6,692 nt of DNA from the NCBI GenBank assembly GCA_026193555.1, contig JAPHUU010000151.1, forward strand, positions 1-6,692. The letters run 5' to 3'. The notes beneath the pieces are model-generated. The model was not told the DNA's origin and did not search any database. It saw only the letters and a program-made list of their open reading frames with translations. The position numbers and the translations under genes are program-made. Below are positions 6,223 to 6,692 of the stretch, one piece after another; within the stretch, counting starts at the first letter, position 1; every line of letters begins with the position of its first letter. The DNA comes from Rhodanobacter sp. (lineage in GTDB: Bacteria; Pseudomonadota; Gammaproteobacteria; Xanthomonadales; Rhodanobacteraceae).

Positions 6223-6351
6223 ACGGGGAACGGGGAACAGAGAACGGGAAACATGCGATGCGAAGGGCAGTTGGGGCGAAAGCTCCGGTCAAGTTTCACG
6301 CCGGAAGCATGAACGTCAGGCCGTCGCATACGCGACGTTCCCCGTTCCCTG
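6223..6351. repeat. Inverted-repeat element of heptad units between pilT and pilU
   Basis: The left arm is a run of four imperfect 7-base units, ACGGGGA, ACGGGGA, ACAGAGA and ACGGGAA (6223-6250). The right arm holds two units in opposite orientation (6338-6351). GGGAACGGGGAAC at 6226-6238 is an exact reverse complement of GTTCCCCGTTCCC at 6337-6349. Further in, ATGCGA (6253-6258) pairs with TCGCAT (6324-6329), and GCTCCGG (6282-6288) with CCGGAAGC (6301-6308). The whole could fold as one long nested hairpin in RNA or single-stranded DNA. It looks like a non-coding dispersed element rather than a gene. Similar GGGAA-rich intergenic repeats are, as far as I recall, common in Xanthomonadales. 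Confidence 0.7.
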
Positions 6352-6360
6352 CGACCGCAA

Positions 6361-6382
6361 GGAAGTCCCCTTGTGGGATTCC
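6361..6382 (-). terminator. Hairpin just after the pilT stop, weak terminator or processing site
   Basis: GGAA-G-TCCC (6361-6369) pairs with GGGATTCC (6375-6382) around a CTTGT loop (plus-strand reading), giving eight pairs with one bulge. It starts 12 bases after the pilT stop on the minus strand. No real T-tract follows on that strand, so full termination is unlikely. Partial termination, mRNA protection or processing between pilT and pilU is possible. Confidence 0.4.
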
Positions 6383-6394
6383 CCGCCCCCCGCT

Positions 6395-6692
6395 TCACTT
6401 GAAGCTGTCCTTGTTCTTGGCATAGGAAGAAGCCTGCTGACGAGTCACCAGGCCGCGCTTGACCAGATCCTGCAGGCACTGATCCAGCGTCTGCATGCCG
6501 AACTGCTGACCGGTCTGGATCGAGGAATACATCTGCGCCACCTTGTCCTCGCGGATCAGGTTGCGGATCGCCGGGATGCCCACCATGATCTCGTGCGCCG
6601 CCACTCGGCCGCCCCCCACCTTTTTCAGCAGCGACTGCGAAACCACCGCACGCAGCGACTCGGACAGCATCGAGCGCACCATCGGCTTTTCG
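6395..6692 (-). CDS. pilT: Type IV pilus retraction ATPase PilT, C-terminal part (partial)
   Basis: This is an open frame running off the right edge, with 98 complete codons visible and TGA at 6395-6397. PilT is the hexameric ATPase that depolymerises type IV pili from the inner-membrane platform, driving twitching and DNA uptake. The visible portion contains MVRSMLSESLRAVVSQ, KKVGGGRVAAHEIM and the PilT hallmark AIRNLIRE at 6548-6571, a motif known to be needed for retraction. It then continues with EDKVAQMYSSIQTG and GMQTLDQCL. The nucleotide-binding half (Walker A and B) lies outside the window. The tail after GLVTRQQA differs from the Pseudomonas protein, as is common. The internal ATG at 6680-6682 is not the start, because the frame continues upstream with family-like residues. 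pilU follows after 190 bases on the same strand. Confidence 0.95.
   Translation of the reverse strand, partial: EKPMVRSMLSESLRAVVSQSLLKKVGGGRVAAHEIMVGIPAIRNLIREDKVAQMYSSIQTGQQFGMQTLDQCLQDLVKRGLVTRQQASSYAKNKDSFK

Noticed and set aside
4981..6312. Long plus-strand open frame (443 codons) opposite pilU
   Set aside because: It is the complement of a well-conserved pilU and has a composition typical of antisense frames in GC-rich genes (many His, Gln, Arg, Leu). It has no family motifs, and its start is not supported by a ribosome binding site.
6223..6351. CRISPR array or a coding gene in the pilT-pilU gap
   Set aside because: The repeat units are only 7 bases, contiguous and imperfect, with no spacers. 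No open frame there has a start signal or plausible composition.

Overview
The window is GC-rich, densely coding chromosomal DNA from a gammaproteobacterium. Gene order and protein matches suggest the Xanthomonadales (Xanthomonadaceae or Rhodanobacteraceae); this is inferred from recall, not from a search. The layout resembles a shortened form of the Pseudomonas aeruginosa region that runs pilT-pilU ... pyrB-pyrR-ruvX-yqgE-tonB3-gshB-pilG. I see no mobile genes, CRISPR array, tRNA or rRNA. Most of the window is ordinary housekeeping.

Plus strand, 1-2959: the last codons of gshB (glutathione synthetase) overlap a GTG-started TonB-family energy transducer. After 39 bases come yqgE and ruvX, overlapping as ATGA, and then pyrB (aspartate carbamoyltransferase) after 45 bases. 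These genes read as a co-directional run, with translational coupling at two junctions. yqgE may also have its own promoter that gives a leaderless message. No pyrR or pyrC-like gene flanks pyrB.

Plus strand, 2960-4970: a 159-base gap holds a strong hairpin and a promoter-like -10 element. It is followed by a 592-residue predicted lipoprotein that I cannot assign to a known function. This is the least explained gene here. It has a clear lipobox, exactly two cysteines besides the lipidated one, and signs of an internal duplication with a constant offset of 294 residues. A strong intrinsic terminator follows it.

Minus strand, 6692-5032: the C-terminal part of pilT (entering from the right edge) and the complete pilU encode the type IV pilus retraction ATPases. 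They converge on the lipoprotein gene. The 190-base gap between them is unusual. It holds a hairpin just after the pilT stop, and an inverted-repeat element built from a 7-base unit, ACGGGGA.

Working together: PilT and PilU power pilus retraction at the inner membrane. In P. aeruginosa the TonB paralogue at the matching position (TonB3) has been linked to twitching motility and pilus assembly, so both ends of this window may serve surface motility, with nucleotide and glutathione housekeeping genes between them. Whether the lipoprotein takes part is unknown.
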